NCBI GenBank assembly: GCA_010279815.1
Contig: QEOQ01000626.1
Location: forward strand, 189,188-253,187
Origin: Brachionus plicatilis
Lineage: Eukaryota; Rotifera; Eurotatoria; Ploima; Brachionidae
DNA length: 64,000 nt
Direction of reading: 5' to 3'
In this document: positions 32,342 to 44,674 of the stretch, in pieces
How the letters are laid out: each line of letters begins with the position of its first letter
Numbering within the stretch: position 1 is the first letter of the stretch
Program-made: the position numbers and the translations under genes
Notes under the pieces: generated by a model
Databases searched by the model: none
The model's input: the letters and a program-made list of their open reading frames with translations, nothing else
What the model was told of the DNA's origin: nothing

Positions 32342-35300
32342 TTTTTTATTATCTTGAAAAATTTAATTTTAAATTTTAATTTAATTTGACAAAAAAAAAT
32401 TTAAGAAATTAAGAAGCTAAAAAGTGTTGTCAACAATAAATTTATACATAAATTTTTTTTTTTATTTTTCTAAATTCAAGCTCCAAGTGATAACTTTTTT
32501 ATTAAACTAGAATTTTATTTAAATCTAAAGTAAACTTTAAAAAAAATTTCAATTTTAAATTATCAGATTCCTTTTTTTTTCTATTTAAAAAAGAAATTAC
32601 CTTAAATATTCGCCAAATATCAATAAATGAATGGTAAAATTAGCATTTTAGAAAATTTCACCTAAATCCTTGTCGGTTTTCTACTAAAATAACAAAACCA
32701 ATTTTTTTTTTATTAAGTTTTTTTTTCTCTCTCTCTTATTTTGAAGACCGAATCAATTATGAATGTTAATTCCGATAATTTTTTTTCCGAATCAATTTCA
32801 GCATTGGCAAATAGACTTGTTTGCAAAAACTTAATTAAAGTGGTGATGACTGGCAAGTGCGCTTGATTTCCAAGAGGCTCTCCACTCTTCAAGAAGTTTT
32901 AAGAAAACATATTTTTAACAAAAGCCTAATTGAAATATTTATCCAATTTTAATGTGTCCCCAAACTAGCTCTCGTGAAAAAAATTAATTTCATTAAATTC
33001 GACAAAGGAGCCTATTTCGCACCAAATAAAAGTCCAAATCTTTGGCCCTAGTCTTGAGAGCTGAAAAATTTTGTGACTTTTGAGATTGAGCCCATGTTTT
33101 CACCATAGTTACCCAACAAAATCTAAACCATCAAAATTTAGTCTTAATATTGGCCACTGCTAAAAAACAACAATACAAAAAAATAAAAAAACAAAATTTG
33201 AGCCAACTAATACAAGCTATTTATTCAAATTTTAATTGGATTTTTTAGCTCTAACACCATCTAAACACAACTCTTATCCAAGTTTTAATTTCTAAAGTGA
33301 CCTTTAATTCATCATGATATTTTAAGAGTTTTTTTTTTTTGGAAAATTAAACCTTTATTTTAAAATTTTAATTAACCTATGGACAGTTTGTCTTAAATGG
33401 CGACCAAATGCCATTTGAATCTAGTTTAAGCCTGGCTTAAAAGTGACATGAAATAAACATGTCAAAAATTTGAATTAATTTTTTTGATAAAAAAAATAAA
33501 TTTTTAAATTATTTTTATTGCTTAAATTTAAATAAAATTTTTTAGTCGAAATTACTTTTACTTTTAGCTCACTCACTTCAGAATTGTCAAAATTTTTGAA
33601 ATTTTCAAGGAAATATTTGAGTTTGGCTCAAATCTGGATTATATTAAAATAGGACTTTTTGAAGCACTTAATTCACAAATTTGTAAAGAGATAGCCACGA
33701 TATATTTGCTTAGCTAAAAGCCAAAGCAATTAAAAATAGAGATACTAGGGTCATGCTCGTGCTTGATTGATCAAATCAAGAAGATTTTTTTAATTAGAAA
33801 ATTATTTTTTTTCTAATTTTATTTGTTAAAATACCAGCTCTTAAACTGATTTTTGCATGTTTTTAGATTTTGACTAATTAATGGACCAAGTGATTTGGCT
33901 TAGGAAAAATTTTTGAAATTTTTTTGAATTATGAGTTTATTTAGAGGTAGATGGGTTTAATGGTTGAATTTTCCCCCCAGATTAATTTAACCCAGCTTTT
34001 AGCAAAATTATTTCAATTGATTTGTTTTTGTATAATAAAATTAAAAATATTCAAGAGAGCATTTTTTAATAAAAAATTGAAAGGATTTTTTTTGAACTTA
34101 TTAGATTTATTAGGCTACAAATAACAAAACAATTTTCTTATACAAACCTAAAGCCTTTGTTTCCTATTTTTATTTAGAGCTTGTTTACGTTTTTTGAATT
34201 AAACTTTTAAGAGCTTGGATTATTAGACAATTTAGAAATACTTCATATATAAACCCTTTAGTTAGGCTAATTTGATTTAAATAATCCTATTGAAAATTTT
34301 AAAATTTTATTTATTTCCAAATAAGTACGTCAATCAAATGGGTTTAAATTTTAATTGATTTTTTCTAGAGAAATTTTAATGAATAATTTATTAGAGTGAA
34401 AAAAATAAAGCCGACTTGTGATCAAGTGCGCAATGGTTAATCTAGTAACCTAATGACTTAGAAATTCTAATCTTGAGAGGAAAATTTAATTGTAAAAATA
34501 AAGATTATAGTAAACTAGGTAAAATCAGGAATTATCTGGTTAAAATTTTTCTAAAAATTAATTTATTTGCTAGATTGGAGTTTTTAAGGCTTTTAGTTCT
34601 AGATGATTAAATAATAAAAGTTGAGAATAAAAATCAACTGAAAATTTTAAAAGCTTTTTTTATAAATTAACAATTATACAAATTCAAATTATTAACTTAT
34701 TTCCAAAAATATTAACTAAAACCCGATTAAATAATTTTAAGAATTTGTTTTTTTTTAATACATTTTTTTAGCAAGAAATTGTAAAAATTTTTATTACAGA
34801 TATAATGTTATAATGAAAATACAATCACATCAACAATAAAATAAATCCTTTAAAAAACAATATCATTTTTGCGTTATGCTTTCATGTATAGAGAACTGGT
34901 TTGGAAAAATGCTTAATGGCAGTGCATTTACCAGTAGTCAAATGTTCTGCCGCTTATTAAACTTATTTTCTGGTGTAATTTGAAGACAAGAATTACAAGA
35001 GCAAAGGTAATTTTGACTTAACTTAAGTGAGAATCAAAATGAAGCAAAAAATTTTTGAAATTGTTTATTTAAAAGTAAAATTTATTATGGCTTGAAATTT
35101 AATAAAAATAAATGACAAAATTGTAAAACTAAAAATTTTTAATGTTAAAGACAAAATTAACCTGGCATGAATTTTGACAATGAATGTTAACTGATTGTTA
35201 TATTAAAGCCGTGGTAAATTTTTACAGTATAATTTGATCATTTGAATTACTTCTATTTATTTATTGAATTGAATTAACCTCCTTTAAGGAGAAGTAAAAA

Positions 35301-36543
35301 AAATAAAAATAAATTTTTTTTTTTTTTTTTTTGTGTTTTTGTGAACCGAAAGGTAATGATCTGAAAGTAGGGCTGGTAGACCGGTTTTAAACTAATTTGA
35401 ATAGGTTTTGAAGATAAATTCTCATAATTAATAAAATTTGGTATTTTAATATTGCCTTGATTGTTTGATTGTTAGACATTAGCCAACAAATAATTTTTTT
35501 TTAATTAATTTTTATTCAAAAACACATCAGATTTTTTACATTCTTAGAATTTAATTAAGTTCTATATTTTGTTATTGTTAGACTAGTCGAAGAAACTGTC
35601 TTTTAAGAAGGAACATTTAAAGGCATTATACATATTTGTTTAAATCACAGGTCTCAAGTCCAAGTCCGGACTTTTTTTTCTTTTTAAAGTTCAAATTTAA
35701 ATGCTTTATTTTTTTAATTCTAGACTTGGACTTTAATTTTAGTGACTTTGACCTAAACATGTCCGACACAATAGCTAGCTGGAACGGTAAAAATTCATGT
35801 GCCGTGACTTTAAAAAAAATTTAAAGTGTTTAACTTTGACTTTAATTTGGGACTTTCACTCTGGCTTTTATTTTGAAAAATCTTCCACCATAGATGAAGG
35901 CTTACCTTTAAAACAGATTTAAAAAAAAATATTTAAAAATAAAACAAGAAATATAGTAGACAATGATTTAATCCTTTAAACGGGAAAATTTTTAAAAACT
36001 CTTCTACTGGATTGTAATGTTTTGCAAAATGAGTGTCTCAATTCACAAATTATTATTTTTCTAATAAAACTGTTTATTTTTTAATTATTACTAAATAGTT
36101 CTATATTTTAAATTTTGAAAATCAGCTTTAAAACTCGTAATTAAATTTCACAGTGGAATTGAATACTTTTAAATGACGTATTTTACGGCAAAATGAAGAG
36201 TTTTTGCAGAGCCTCATCTGAAATTTAGCATTTTGCAGAAATATTCAATCAAATAACATTCAAAAGTTAAAAACAAAATACTGCTTAATCTGATTTTTTG
36301 ATCCTAAACTTTAGGATGCTTAAATAAATTTATGGTTTGGGAATATCATATTTAAGCATGATCAAATTAAAAAAAACTACATCATCTGTTTAATATTATT
36401 TATTGAAAATTTAAAAAAAAAAAAGCAACTTTTTTTTAATAAAACATATTTAAAATAAATTTTAATGAAATTTTTAAATGTATTTCTTTTACAAAAGATC
36501 CAAGTCAAATAATTAAAATTTATTTTTAAAAAAGAAATCTTAA
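32342..36543. other. 4.2 kb gene-free AT-rich spacer
   Basis: No gene recognised on either strand. It contains the third ACTTG-rich repeat (35650-35870) and AT-rich low-complexity sequence. The CK1 gamma promoter should lie at its left edge. Confidence 0.45.
35650..35870. repeat. Dispersed ACTTG-rich repeat, copy 3
   Basis: Contains CTCAAGTCCAAGTCCGGACT, AGACTTGGACTTTAATTTTAG and GTTTAACTTTGACTTTAATT, the same word set as the copies at 2690 and 5915 in the window. Confidence 0.45.
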
Positions 36544-36715
36544 GAAGATTTTTCTAGCTAAAAACCAGTTTTTAATAATAAAATTAACAAAAAAAATTGT
36601 AAAAATAAATCAAAATTATTATTAAAATAAAATAAATGAACTCAAAATATAATTAAATAAAAAATATTTATCTTGACATTCTCTCATCATTGAATGCTCA
36701 TTTTCTATTTATCCT

Positions 36716-37570
36716 TCAATAACAACAAGTAAACTTTTTTAGTGCAAATTGCTCTTCATCTCCTTCTAAAGTAACAGTAGGACTATTTTTATCATCAGTG
36801 TTCTTTTTGATAAGATTAATTTGCTTTTTGAAAATATCTAGAAACAAAAAATAAAAATTGTAAAATAAACATTAAAAAATAAAAGAAGAAAAGCTTTTAT
36901 TTACTTGTCATTATTTTATGAAAAGCAATCTCAACATTTGTCGAGTCCAGTGCCGAAGTTTCAATAAAAGGCAAATTATTTTTGTCTTAAAACTTTAAAA
37001 TTAAAATTAAAAAAAATCTTTATTTTGTTTATACCAGCAAAAACTTTGGCTTCATCAGTTGGAACGGCTCTAAGATGTCTCAAGTCGCTTTTATTACCGA
37101 CAAGCAAAATGGCAACTTGGTCATCAGTATATTGGCTAAGCTCTTTTAGCCATAATTTTAAATTTTCAAAACTACGTCTATTGGTAATATCATAGACCAG
37201 AAATGCACCAGCTGATGTTTTATAATAGGCCGTGGGAATGCATCTGAATCGTTCCTGACCAGCAGTATCCCATATCTGAGCCTTGATAGTTCTTCCTTCA
37301 ATTTGAATTTTTCTTTATTTATTAATAATTTAAACAAGATAACCAATATAAAAAACAAAACATTGGTCACTTGGTAGCAAATTCGACTCCAATGGTTGTC
37401 TTGCTTTCTTTGTTGAATTCATTTAAGCTAATTCGAGACAAAAGATTACTCTTGCCAACCTCAGAGTCTCCTGCAAAAACAACTAATTAAACATTTAAAA
37501 AAATTGATTTCAAATTATTTTTGTTTTAAAAACAACTTTTAAACATATAATCATATTCATCATGTTGCAT
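36716..37570 (-). CDS. Rab11-like GTPase (Rab A), copy 1, five exons
   Basis: Small GTPase of vesicle traffic, closest in pattern to Rab11 (recycling endosome). Exons 37570-37537, 37482-37371, 37312-37035, 36985-36905 and 36837-36716 give 208 residues. Start [16 protein letters not shown] parallels Rab11 [14 protein letters not shown]. Seen: G1 [19 protein letters not shown] switch [15 protein letters not shown] switch [34 protein letters not shown], and a C-terminus ending CCY for prenylation. Oddity: the G1 loop has E where Rabs have G (GDSGVGKS). Introns are 45-70 bp. Head-to-head with Rab C, 472 bp apart. Confidence 0.88.
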
Positions 37571-38042
37571 TTTTTTAATTTGTTAATTTTATAATTTTTT
37601 TTTATTTCAGTAAATTTTAAATTTTAAAATTAAATTTTTATATTTAAGAAAAAAATTACAAAGAAAAGTCGGGTATCCATAGAAATTGGGTTTTAATTTG
37701 AAATTCTACCAGAATTTGAATGTTTAGTAAAAATATGCTACTTTATTGTGAGTAATCAAACTTACTTTGATAAATTCCTCTAGTTTTGATTTTAAAAAAC
37801 TTGGTTCACAAATTAAAAGCTGACTATTTGATTGATAATTTTTTTAAATTAAAAATTGTATTTTGTCTGAATCAAAGCAGCAACAATTAATTAAAAATTC
37901 AAGTAAAACTCATTCAAGAGTAACTAAAATTATGTACAAAAATTTAAATAAATGAACATGGCAAACTAGATATTAACACTGGTTAAATTTTTCATAACTA
38001 AATTTAACTTGCTTAAAATTCTAATTTTATACAATTATTAAA
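37571..38042. promoter_or_regulatory. Shared divergent promoter region of Rab A and Rab C
   Basis: 472 bp between the two start codons. The same interval is duplicated almost unchanged at 42432-42903, and its Rab A half also at 49097-49360. I can name no specific factor site. Confidence 0.55.
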
Positions 38043-38877
38043 ATGAGCTACAGAGCTGATTCTTTTGATTATCTATTCAGAGGTTTTTTTGATTTTTTCA
38101 TTTCTAATATATTTAAATATTTTTTTAGTTATTGTCATTGGGGATTCCGGAGTTGGAAAAACAAATCTTTTGCTCAGATTTATAAAAAATGAATTCCAAT
38201 TTGAAACCCACCCGACTATCGGGATAGATTTTACCACCAAAACTGTTGAGTTAGATTCAAAATGCATCAAAGTTCAAATTTGGGATACTGCTGGACAGGA
38301 TAGATTCAAGTCAATTTCAACAGCGTATGAAAAAATCATTTAAGTTTTGCTACTTTTTAAAAAATAATTTTAAGATTTTACCGCGGTTCTGTAGCAGCTC
38401 TTTTGGTCTATGACATTACTAATCCCAGCACATTCAAAAATTTAGATAAATGGCTTGGGGATGTTAAAAAGTATGCTGATCCGAACATTGCGATGATTCT
38501 TGTGGGAAATAAATCAGACCTGGAAACGGCAAGAAAGGTCAATAGCCTAACAGCTCAAGAATTTGCCGGTAATTTTGATTTGTAAAAAGAAAAATAAGTT
38601 TTTGATTTTAATTTTTTTCAAGAAATGAATAACATGTCTTTTATTGAAACATCTGCTTTGAACTCTAGCAACGTGGAAGAAGCTTTTATGAATGTTATAA
38701 AAGGTTAATTTTATCACTTTTTTATTAAAAATTAAATATTATATGTTTTATTTCATAGATGTTTATTTTAAATATTCAAAAAATGATTTTGGTTCGATTA
38801 TTCCTATTCGAATAAGTGAAAAAAATGGACTTAGAATCGAAAATTTACATAATGATAAAAGATCTTGTTGTTTTTGA
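38043..38877 (+). CDS. Rab11-like GTPase (Rab C), five exons
   Basis: Exons 38043-38082, 38129-38324, 38375-38568, 38623-38703 and 38759-38877; introns 46-55 bp; 209 residues. Seen: [19 protein letters not shown] (G1), [11 protein letters not shown] (switch I), [14 protein letters not shown] (G3), [27 protein letters not shown] (G4), [12 protein letters not shown] (G5) and a C-terminus SCCF with two cysteines for geranylgeranylation. Rab11-like but divergent ([15 protein letters not shown]). Intron positions match those of Rab F, indicating common descent. An AATAAA follows 27 bp after the stop. Confidence 0.9.
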
Positions 38878-38903
38878 TTAAGTTTTTTTATACATTAAAA
38901 TGA

Positions 38904-38909
38904 AATAAA
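38904..38909 (+). terminator. Candidate polyadenylation signal AATAAA after Rab C
   Basis: Hexamer located 27 bp past the Rab C stop codon, a typical distance. The same hexamer occurs often in this AT-rich DNA. Confidence 0.45.
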
Positions 38910-40014
38910 GAAAATTATTAGTAAAAAAATTTGTAAAACTCATTCTTTACACTAAGTTATTTAGAAATAAAAAATTGGTAAGAATCTATTCGCTAGTTCG
39001 TTTAAATCCTAAAATAACATCTGAATTAAAAAAATTAAATCAGAAAATTATTTCACCAAAAGGCTGAAAAATCTAAAGATTTTTTCATGCACTTATTTTT
39101 ATTATTGTTATTGAAATTATTGATTAAATCGAGTTGAAATTTTAAAAAAATAAAATTTTTCAAATTTAAATTGCTCTTAGAAAACAATTTTTTTCAAAAA
39201 TAAATTTGCTTCTAAAACAAAATTTTTGCCTTCAAGGTTTAATTATTAAGAGCGGTTTTTCAATAATTTCTGCTTGATTATTGCAATTTTAAAACCTATT
39301 TTAAATGATTGATTTTTAGCCTAAAGTTACATTAATAAATTATAAAAAAAGAAAAAATATTTTTTTTTTTTAATTTCAAAATGTTATTTTAAATTTAATT
39401 TGAGAAAATAGATTTTTACCTAATTTTAAAATTTCATGTAATTCTGTAGCGAAGTTTTTTACATTTAAAGCTCTACATCAAATTACTTTTGTTAAATTTT
39501 TGTGAATAAATGTTTTTATGTGAAATAAATAAATAAGAATTGATGCTGAGAATTTAAATAAGGAAAAATCTTTAATAAATTAAATTAATGATTATATTAA
39601 TTGATTAGTACTTTATTTTCTTATTTCAAAACAAAAAACTTAATCGAAAAAAATCATTAAAATACATAGAAGTATTTAAACTAAAATTAAGAAAAAACTG
39701 CTGAATAAAATTTTTAAAAATTTGTTCCCAAAATGTCTTATAACTCAAAACACAACTTTGGCATAACGAATAAACACCATTTCGCCCACGCTAAAATATT
39801 TTTAGCTAAAAATCCTGCGCCAAAGTTAGATTTCTAATGTTTGAGTGTGGTTAAAGTCATCTTTAAATCTAAATGCAGCATTTCTAATTGAGTTAAAAAT
39901 AATTTTTTTTTATTATGAATTTGGAGCAGTACCACAAATTGAGTAGAAATGAAAAATTAAAAAATAATATTTTATTGTATAGAATTAGATACTGAATTTA
40001 CCAAATTTTGGATT

Positions 40015-40170
40015 TACCAAATACAAAGCTTAATTGCAAATAGCCAATTGAACATCAGAAGGAAAAGTGTAAGGTACATCAGTAAAAAACAGAATGAAAA
40101 TAGAAGGGATAAGCATGTGCCTTGAGGAACTCCAACATTGATAAACTTATCTTTTGGATCTGACTGATTT
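40015..40170 (-). pseudogene. Decayed LINE reverse-transcriptase core
   Basis: In one frame it reads FINVGVPQGTCLS, RT motif 4 of non-LTR elements (GVPQGSxLSP). After a one-base shift it continues TDVPYTFPSDVQLAIC, the sequence that normally precedes the YADD catalytic motif. The shift and a following stop show a dead fragment. Confidence 0.65.
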
Positions 40171-41404
40171 TTTTATCAAGAAAAAAATTTCATCAGAAAA
40201 TATATTAATTAATTTATCCCTGCCGAGTACACCGACAATCAAGGAGTACAAGGAAATAGTAAGGATTTGCCAATTCCAGTGAATCCAGATTCAGTTTTAT
40301 TAGATTCAGAGCCAGAAACTTTTGAATCAGTTACTCGGAATGAATTTAAAAGTTTCACAATTTAATTTTACCTAGGATTAAATTTAAGTTTTAAAATAAG
40401 GGAGCTAAACTCTTTACTATAAATCCTTTCCAATAGGATTCTATTCAACTTATAGATTAAAAAATTAATTTTGTAAATTAAACTGGATCTTTAGTGTAAA
40501 AATCAATTCATATGGAGTTCGGCCTAAATTAGTTTGCTTAGATATTTGTTTAAGAAGAATTTTTTTTATTATTTTTTCTGATAAAATCTGATAAATATTC
40601 CGAATATTTTTTATGGGCCATAAAAAAGTTTAATTAAGCTCAAGATGGAAGCGGTGGTTTTTTCTTTTATAGATTATTTTTTGATCAGATGATTCTTTTG
40701 AATCATAAAACTTGAAAATTTTTCGCACATATTTATTTATATAAAAAATTAAACATTTAATAAATGGGAATATTATTTCAAATCAATCAAATACTAATTA
40801 CGAAATACAAAAACATTTACATTATAATCAGTCTTCTTAAAAAATTAATATTTGAGAAGGTTTTGGGACTGAAACTGTTTTTAACTGTTTTAAATCGTTT
40901 TTGAACATAAATTCTTATAATTTAATAAAATTTGATATAACATTTTTTAGCCTCATCAGCTAGAATTGATGCGATATTCCCATACTGGACTTTGGTTTCT
41001 TCTTTGTTTTAAACGGAACACAAATTTTGTATTCAACAATTATACAACTGTGTGATAAAAGATCATTTATACTATCTAAATTTTGAATTAATAAAAAATT
41101 GAAGGTAACAATTATTCAGAAAACTGTTTTTTTTCTAAAATTAATATAAATTAATTTTAAAAAAACATTCTTTTAAATAGTGGCTTGAACTTAATCATTA
41201 TTTTTTACTTTTAATCATCTTTTTTTTAAAAAGAGAAATTCGATTTTTTATTTTTATCAATTCCTGAATTCATGACAAAAAAGCTGGATTTTTGAATATT
41301 ATTACAGTTTTTTTATTATACTCTTGTAAAAATTTTAGAATTTTTAAAATTTTTAAAAATTCTTTGAAATTTTTTTGACCTTGTTTGCCTTTACTTCATT
41401 TTTT

Positions 41405-43151
41405 GAAGATTTTTCTAGCTAAAAACCAGTTTTTAATAATAAAATTAACAAAAAAAATTGTAAAAATAAATCAAAATTATTATTATAATAAATTAAATGA
41501 ACTCAAAATATAATTAAATAAAAAATATTTATCTTGACATTCTCTCATCATTGAATGCTCATTTTCTATTTATCCTTCAATAACAACAAGTAAACTTTTT
41601 TAGTGCAAATTGCTCTTCATCTCCTTCTAAAGTAACAGTAGGACTATTTTTATCATCAGTGTTCTTTTTGATAAGATTAATTTGCTTTTTGAAAATATCT
41701 AGAAACAAAAAATAAAAATTGTAAAATAAACATTAAAAAATAAAAGAAGAAAAGCTTTTATTTACTTGTCATTATTTTATGAAAAGCAATCTCAACATTT
41801 GTCGAGTCCAGTGCCGAAGTTTCAATAAAAGGCAAATTATTTTTGTCTTAAAACTTTAAAATTAAAATTAAAAAAAATCTTTATTTTGTTTATACCAGCA
41901 AAAACTTTGGCTTCATCAGTTGGAACGGCTCTAAGATGTCTCAAGTCGCTTTTATTACCGACAAGCAAAATGGCAACTTGGTCATCAGTATATTGGCTAA
42001 GCTCTTTTAGCCATAATTTTAAATTTTCAAAACTACGTCTATTGGTAATATCATAGACCAGAAATGCACCAGCTGATGTTTTATAATAGGCCGTGGGAAT
42101 GCATCTGAATCGTTCCTGACCAGCAGTATCCCATATCTGAGCCTTGATAGTTCTTCCTTCAATTTGAATTTTTCTTTATTTATTAATAATTTAAACAAGA
42201 TAACCAATATAAAAAACAAAACATTGGTCACTTGGTAGCAAATTCGACTCCAATGGTTGTCTTGCTTTCTTTGTTGAATTCATTTAAGCTAATTCGAGAC
42301 AAAAGATTACTCTTGCCAACCTCAGAGTCTCCTGCAAAAACAACTAATTAAACATTTAAAAAAATTGATTTCAAATTATTTTTGTTTTAAAAACAACTTT
42401 TAAACATATAATCATATTCATCATGTTGCATTTTTTTAATTTGTTAATTTTATAATTTTTTTTTATTTCAGTAAATTTTAAATTTTAAAATTAAATTTTT
42501 ATATTTAAGAAAAAAATTACAAAGAAAAGTCGGGTATCCATAGAAATTGGGTTTTAATTTGAAATTCTACCAGAATTTGAATGTTTAGTAAAAATATGCT
42601 ACTTTATTGTGAGTAATCAAACTTACTTTGATAAATTCCTCTAGTTTTGATTTTAAAAAACTTGGTTCACAAATTAAAAGCTGACTATTTGATTGATAAT
42701 TTTTTTAAATTAAAAATTGTATTTTGTCTGAATCAAAGCAGCAACAATTAATTAAAAATTCAAGTAAAACTCATTCAAGAGTAACTAAAATTATGTACAA
42801 AAATTTAAATAAATGAACATGGCAAACTAGATATTAACACTGGTTAAATTTTTCATAACTAAATTTAACTTGCTTAAAATTCTAATTTTATACAATTATT
42901 AAAATGAGCTACAGAGCTGATTCTTTTGATTATCTATTCAGAGGTTTTTTTGATTTTTTCATTTCTAATATATTTAAATATTTTTTTAGTTATTGTCATT
43001 GGGGATTCCGGAGTTGGAAAAACAAATCTTTTGCTCAGATTTATAAAAAATGAATTCCAATTTGAAACCCACCCGACTATCGGGATAGATTTTACCACCA
43101 AAACTGTTGAGTTAGATTCAAAATGCATCAAAGTTCAAATTTGGGATACTG
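41405..43151. repeat. Segmental duplication unit 2 (Rab A/Rab C pair)
   Basis: Copy of 36544-38290. The left edge shares GAAGATTTTTCTAGCTAAAA with unit 1, and the right edge is inside the Rab C G3 motif, where identity stops abruptly at GGGATACTG. Confidence 0.92.
41577..42431 (-). CDS. Rab11-like GTPase (Rab A), copy 2, five exons
   Basis: Same structure as Rab A copy 1 shifted by 4861 bp: exons 42431-42398, 42343-42232, 42173-41896, 41846-41766 and 41698-41577, 208 residues, including the GDSEVGKS G1 loop and CCY end. I saw no coding difference from copy 1, so it appears intact and either very recent or homogenised. Confidence 0.87.
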
Positions 43152-43903
43152 TCCCTGTCCTGTTTGACACTAAAACGACAAGCTTACAAATTAACCAAGC
43201 TATTGTGTTTCAAGGTGAAAATATTAAGAAAGTAATAATGATGAAATATTTGGGTGTCTGGATCGATGAGAGACTAAAAAGTAAGCTACAATTTGACTGT
43301 AGAATTAAATCATTCAATATGGCTTTTTATAATCTTAAACGGTGTGGAATAACATGCGGAATAACAACAACTGAAATTAAAATGTGCTATTACAAGACAT
43401 ATACAAGACCACTACTTTATTATGGATTGGATAACTTGGTACTCAATAAAACTCAGATAAAAAAGTTGCAAAACCTCGAATCAAGCCTTGTGAAAGCAAT
43501 GTTTTTAATACCAAAAAGAAGAACACGGAGTACAAAGCTACTTTTAGCCTGTAAAATTGACAAAGTCCATGACTTGCGTTTTAAAACTAAAATACAATTT
43601 GCATATCGCCTGCTTCAATACGAAAACACAAACAAACTAATTAGAGTAATAGGAAATTTGGACAATACTGCAACAAGAGACAAAAATAGTTTATTTTACG
43701 AGCTAAATGAATTAGTTGATATATACGACAAGTCATTTGAGGAAGTTGTGATACATGGAATGCGGGAAATATGTAAAATAGAAAAAAAAAACCGTGCAGA
43801 AAAAAACAAGCCAGAAATTAAAGAAGTGTCAAATGCTTTAAAAATGGCTGGTGATGAGAGGACTTCGAAATTAAAATCTTTACTTTACATAAATATTGAT
43901 TAA
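42904..43903 (+). CDS. Rab C copy 2 fused in frame to LINE reverse-transcriptase tail
   Basis: Exons 42904-42943 and 42990-43903 leave one open frame of 317 residues. Residues 1-67 are Rab C: G1 GDSGVGKTN, switch I and the start of G3 (IWDT). At 43151/43152 identity to Rab C stops and the frame continues as the post-RT part of a non-LTR retrotransposon: [52 protein letters not shown]. The product would lack the G3 glutamine, G4, G5 and prenylation site, so it cannot act as a normal Rab. It is best viewed as a broken Rab gene, though translation of a chimera is possible because promoter, start and first intron are kept. Confidence 0.8.
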
Positions 43904-44100
43904 GACAAAAAAACTGTAATTAAACTTAATTTAGATTATGTATTTTTTTATTTTTTCTACTTAATTTATTTTTTACTTTTTTTTTATTAACTAAATCAAA
44001 TTTTACAAATAAAAGAGATGGTGGTCGATGATTGACCTACCGAGCCCCTAATCGCCCAAGGGCGGCCGATAAAATCAAATAAAAAAAAAAAATAAAATAA
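43152..44100 (+). mobile_element. 5'-truncated LINE with 3' tail
   Basis: Begins abruptly inside the reverse-transcriptase C-terminal region, codes to TAA at 43903 and ends in a 3' UTR containing the hairpin-like CGCCCAAGGGCG and an A-rich AAATAAAATAAAATT tail, as expected for target-primed LINE insertion with 5' truncation. Rab C sequence does not resume after the tail, so a deletion accompanied or followed insertion. Confidence 0.8.
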
Positions 44101-44311
44101 AATTAGGATTAGTTCACTGTCCCCAAAAAGTATATTTACTAACAAATTTACTTCATTTCAAAATTAATTGCTAATTCTTCTTCTTATATGAGCTAGAACA
44201 TTAAATTTATGAAACATTTTATTATAAAAAATTTTTTTACTTTAAATTTTTGACAGTTATATATTTTTACAGTTTATATATTTATATATTATTTAGATTT
44301 AGATATTTATT
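44101..44311. repeat. Dispersed repeat R1, copy 1
   Basis: Starts GGATTAGTTCACTGTCCCCA and runs with TTCTTCTTATATGAGCTAGA. The same sequence is at 49567-49790 and a shorter, diverged one at 56993-57135. It is followed by the fold-back repeat in both full copies. Confidence 0.75.
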
Positions 44312-44674
44312 TGGTTTTGTGAAATTCAGTACAAAATGATAAAAAGAACAGAAAATAATGTAGAAAAATCAAATAACTTTTTTTCTAAATGTTAAAACGT
44401 AATTCTGTAAGTGCATCTTAGTGCAACATTCAAAGTTGCATCAAATATCAAGATCTGCTAAATATGCAGAGTTCAGCAGAAATTAAATTTCAATATAATC
44501 GAGCGTAGGATATTTTGCAGAGTTTTGCACATCATTAGCAGACTTTTACAGTTGATGCAACTTTGAATGTTGCACCATTCTACATTCACAGAATTAATTT
44601 TAAACTTTTAGAAAAAAAGTTATTTAATTTTTTGACACTTTGTTCTGTTCTTTTGTAGTGAATTTCACAAAACC
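44312..44674. repeat. Fold-back element with about 125-bp inverted arms
   Basis: Left arm 44312-44444 (TTTTGTGAAATTCAGTACA to AAGTTGCATCAA) pairs with right arm 44552-44674 (TTGATGCAACTTTGAATG to GAATTTCACAAAAC) with small mismatches. The ends GTGAAATTC and GAATTTCAC resemble the start of the hairpin MITE family (GTGAAATTCTAGTAC). A copy of the left arm alone lies at 49777-49888. Confidence 0.75.

Larger units (their letters stand above)
36544..38290. repeat. Segmental duplication unit 1 (Rab A/Rab C pair)
   Basis: 1747 bp that recurs at 41405-43151 with an exact 4861-bp offset and only a few scattered differences. It covers all of Rab A, the shared spacer and Rab C up to the middle of its exon 2. 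Confidence 0.92.
38878..41404. other. Spacer between the two Rab A/C units
   Basis: 2.5 kb without an intact gene. It holds a decayed reverse-transcriptase piece (about 40015-40170), a 48-codon plus-strand open stretch of unknown origin (about 40217-40365) and, at 41150-41230, sequence similar to 48145-48210 that flanks the third Rab A copy. Confidence 0.5.

Noticed and set aside
37158..37370. 70-codon minus-strand frame repeated at 42019-42231 and 48683-48895
   Set aside because: It is the wrong frame of Rab A exon 3 plus its intron; the correct frame gives [17 protein letters not shown]. Its three copies only mirror the three Rab A copies.
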